Positions 62,781 through 64,000 of a stretch of DNA of 64,000 nucleotides are shown piece after piece. The DNA is taken from positions 1-64,000 of the forward strand of contig JAJDAJ010000040.1 of the NCBI GenBank assembly GCA_029261925.1, in the 5' to 3' direction. The position numbers and the translations under genes are program-made. Each line of letters begins with the position of its first letter. Position 1 is the first letter of the stretch. Source of the stretch: Deltaproteobacteria bacterium. Lineage in GTDB: Bacteria > Myxococcota_A > UBA9160 > SZUA-336. The notes under the pieces are model-generated. The model was not told the origin of the DNA. It did no database searches and was given only the letters and a program-made list of their open reading frames with translations.

Positions 62781-64000
62781 GCCAGCCGCCGCGCGGCGGC
62801 GCGGCCCGAGGCGATCGCGGCGCCGAGCCCGATGCCGTCGTAGCCCCAGCCAGCGAGCTGCAGGCCGGGAATCGCGGCGAGCACGGCGCGCAGGCTGCGC
62901 ATGCGCTCGCGATGCTCGCGATCGTACAGCGGGATCCCGCCCGGGTGTCGCGCCACGTCGATGAGCTGCGGGTCCTGGACCGCTCCGAGCAGCTTGCGCA
63001 GCAGCGGTCCGAGCTGGGCGCTGATGGCCGTGCCCGAGGCCTCGCGCAGCCCCGGCCCGAGGAAGGCCGTGAGCAGGAGCGTGCCCGCGGGCGCACGATC
63101 GGGGAAGAGGCTCGAGGGAAACAGGCAGCCCAGCAGCGGCAGGCGCTCGCGCGTCGGACACAGGAAGCCCAGGCCGGTCCAGCGCGCCGCGGTCTCGGGC
63201 TCGTCGAGCCGCAGGGTCGCCAGCGTCTGGGGCGTCGAGCGGAAGTCGTCGAGCAGCCCGCTGGCCGCGGGGTGATCGAGCAGCGGCGCCGCTGCTGCCG
63301 GGGGAACGGCGAGCACCACGCGCCGCGCGCGCAGCCCGCCGCCCTCGAGCTCGACGCGGAAGCCGTCGTCGTCCCGGAGCACGCGATGCACCTCGGTGTC
63401 GGTGCGCAGGCGCGCGCCGAGGCCGCTCCCCAGGCGCTCGACCAGCGTGCCCAGGCCGCCCTCGCAGGCCAGCATGCCGCCTCGCGCGGGGGCGCGGCCG
63501 CGGAACAGCCGCTGGATCGCCAGCGTGCTCAGGCGACCGCCGGAGCGCGAGAGCCGGTCCGCGAGCTCGGGGAACGCAGACTCGAAGCCGACGCGATCGG
63601 CCGGTGCACCGAACGAGCCCAGGGTGAGCAGATCGGCTGCCCGCGACGCCACGCCGTGCCCCAGCCGCTCGGCCACCCACTCGTGCACGCTGCGCGGGCC
63701 GGGGCGCGGTGCGCGCAGCGGCTCGGCCAGCGCCGACACCAGCTCCCGGAGCGGGATCCAGCCGCCCGTGAGCAGCGTCGTCACCGGGGGCGGTACGGGC
63801 AGAAGCTCCCCGTCGTGAGCCACGCAGGGCGCGGCGCGCCGCGCCTCGGCGGGCTCCAGGCCGGCCCGTCCGAGCAGCCAGTCCACGTCGGGGCTGCGGC
63901 GCACGGTCGAGGGTCCGCGCTCGACGAGGCAGCCGTCGATGCGCACCGTCTCGACGGGTCCGCCGCAGCGGGCGGCCTTCTCGAGCACCACGATCTCGTC
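62774..64000 (-). CDS. hemG: protoporphyrinogen oxidase (FAD-dependent), N-terminus cut by window
   Basis: At least 408 residues; the frame is open to the right edge, so the FAD-binding GxGxxG motif is outside the window. What remains starts with the end of the FAD strand (VVLEKAARCGG), then DGCLVERGPSTVRR, LTLGSFGAPADRV, CEGGLGTLVERLGSGLGAR, RRVVLAVPPAAAAPLL and the C-terminal FAD motif LAGWGYDGIGLGAAIASGRA. This fits oxygen-dependent protoporphyrinogen oxidase of heme synthesis; a general FAD amine-oxidoreductase is the alternative. GTG codons at 63991 and 63994 are internal, not starts. Confidence 0.85.
   Translation of the reverse strand, partial: DEIVVLEKAARCGGPVETVRIDGCLVERGPSTVRRSPDVDWLLGRAGLEPAEARRAAPCVAHDGELLPVPPPVTTLLTGGWIPLRELVSALAEPLRAPRPGPRSVHEWVAERLGHGVASRAADLLTLGSFGAPADRVGFESAFPELADRLSRSGGRLSTLAIQRLFRGRAPARGGMLACEGGLGTLVERLGSGLGARLRTDTEVHRVLRDDDGFRVELEGGGLRARRVVLAVPPAAAAPLLDHPAASGLLDDFRSTPQTLATLRLDEPETAARWTGLGFLCPTRERLPLLGCLFPSSLFPDRAPAGTLLLTAFLGPGLREASGTAISAQLGPLLRKLLGAVQDPQLIDVARHPGGIPLYDREHRERMRSLRAVLAAIPGLQLAGWGYDGIGLGAAIASGRAAARRLAQ

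Noticed and set aside
61449-63680. 743-codon minus-strand frame near the acyl-CoA dehydrogenases
   Set aside because: It is antisense to the second acyl-CoA dehydrogenase and overlaps the protoporphyrinogen oxidase in another frame. It has no motifs.

Overview
The window is very GC-rich bacterial chromosome, densely packed with genes, and many neighbouring genes overlap by one to four bases (ATGA, GTGA, TTGA, TGATG). The organism is clearly Gram-negative: it encodes lipoproteins with lipobox cysteines, a BamE-like protein, a TonB-dependent receptor, and flagellar P- and L-ring proteins. FliW/CsrA, sigma-54 control of flagella, a homodimeric pyruvate dehydrogenase E1 and high GC together suggest a former deltaproteobacterium (Myxococcota or a relative). 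That placement is inference; no rRNA or tRNA gene is visible.

Layout. 1-5842 is a housekeeping stretch, mostly on the plus strand: a cut-off LolA-like protein, acylphosphatase, a TIGR01777 SDR protein, YqgE (minus), a DsbA-fold protein, a BamE-like lipoprotein, an M18 aminopeptidase and a TPR lipoprotein. 5849-16738 (minus) reads lipA-aceE-aceF-lpdA, then a queuosine-salvage protein, then a three-subunit proton-translocating transhydrogenase (pntAA-pntAB-pntB). A 168-bp inverted-repeat element sits exactly between aceF and lpdA. 16739-17212 has no gene but carries two large inverted repeats. 17213-19951 is an MMPL/RND-type membrane protein fused to a cyclic-nucleotide-binding domain.

20013-52214 (minus) is a flagellar supercluster in three transcription units. 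The most upstream unit encodes a periplasmic TPR protein and a sigma-54 activator with a degenerate receiver domain. The second runs flgB-flgC-fliE-F-G-H-I-J-motE-like-fliK-flgD-flgE-fliL-M-N-O-P-Q-R-flhB-flhA-flhF-HDOD-hypothetical. The third runs flgF-G-A-H-I-J-N-K-L-csrA-fliW. Sigma-54 -24/-12 sequences lie before flgB and flgF, with a slightly weaker one before the TPR gene. A sigma-28-like box precedes flgJ. Flagellin, fliD, fliS, motAB, fliA, flgM and flhG are not in this window.

52402-64000 holds a TonB-dependent receptor (minus) divergent from ilvD, a DUF423 membrane protein, a hybrid PAS histidine kinase, a membrane-anchored metallophosphoesterase, a TerB-domain protein (minus), a pair of acyl-CoA dehydrogenases, and a protoporphyrinogen oxidase (minus) cut by the window end.

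The points most worth following up are the MITE-like insertion that split an aceF-lpdA TAGTG junction, the transporter-cNMP domain fusion, a FliM with a MshEN-like (c-di-GMP-type) C-terminal extension, and the promoter architecture of the flagellar units, where two predicted transcripts would start only about 2 nt before the start codon. No CRISPR array, prophage or transposase gene was seen.
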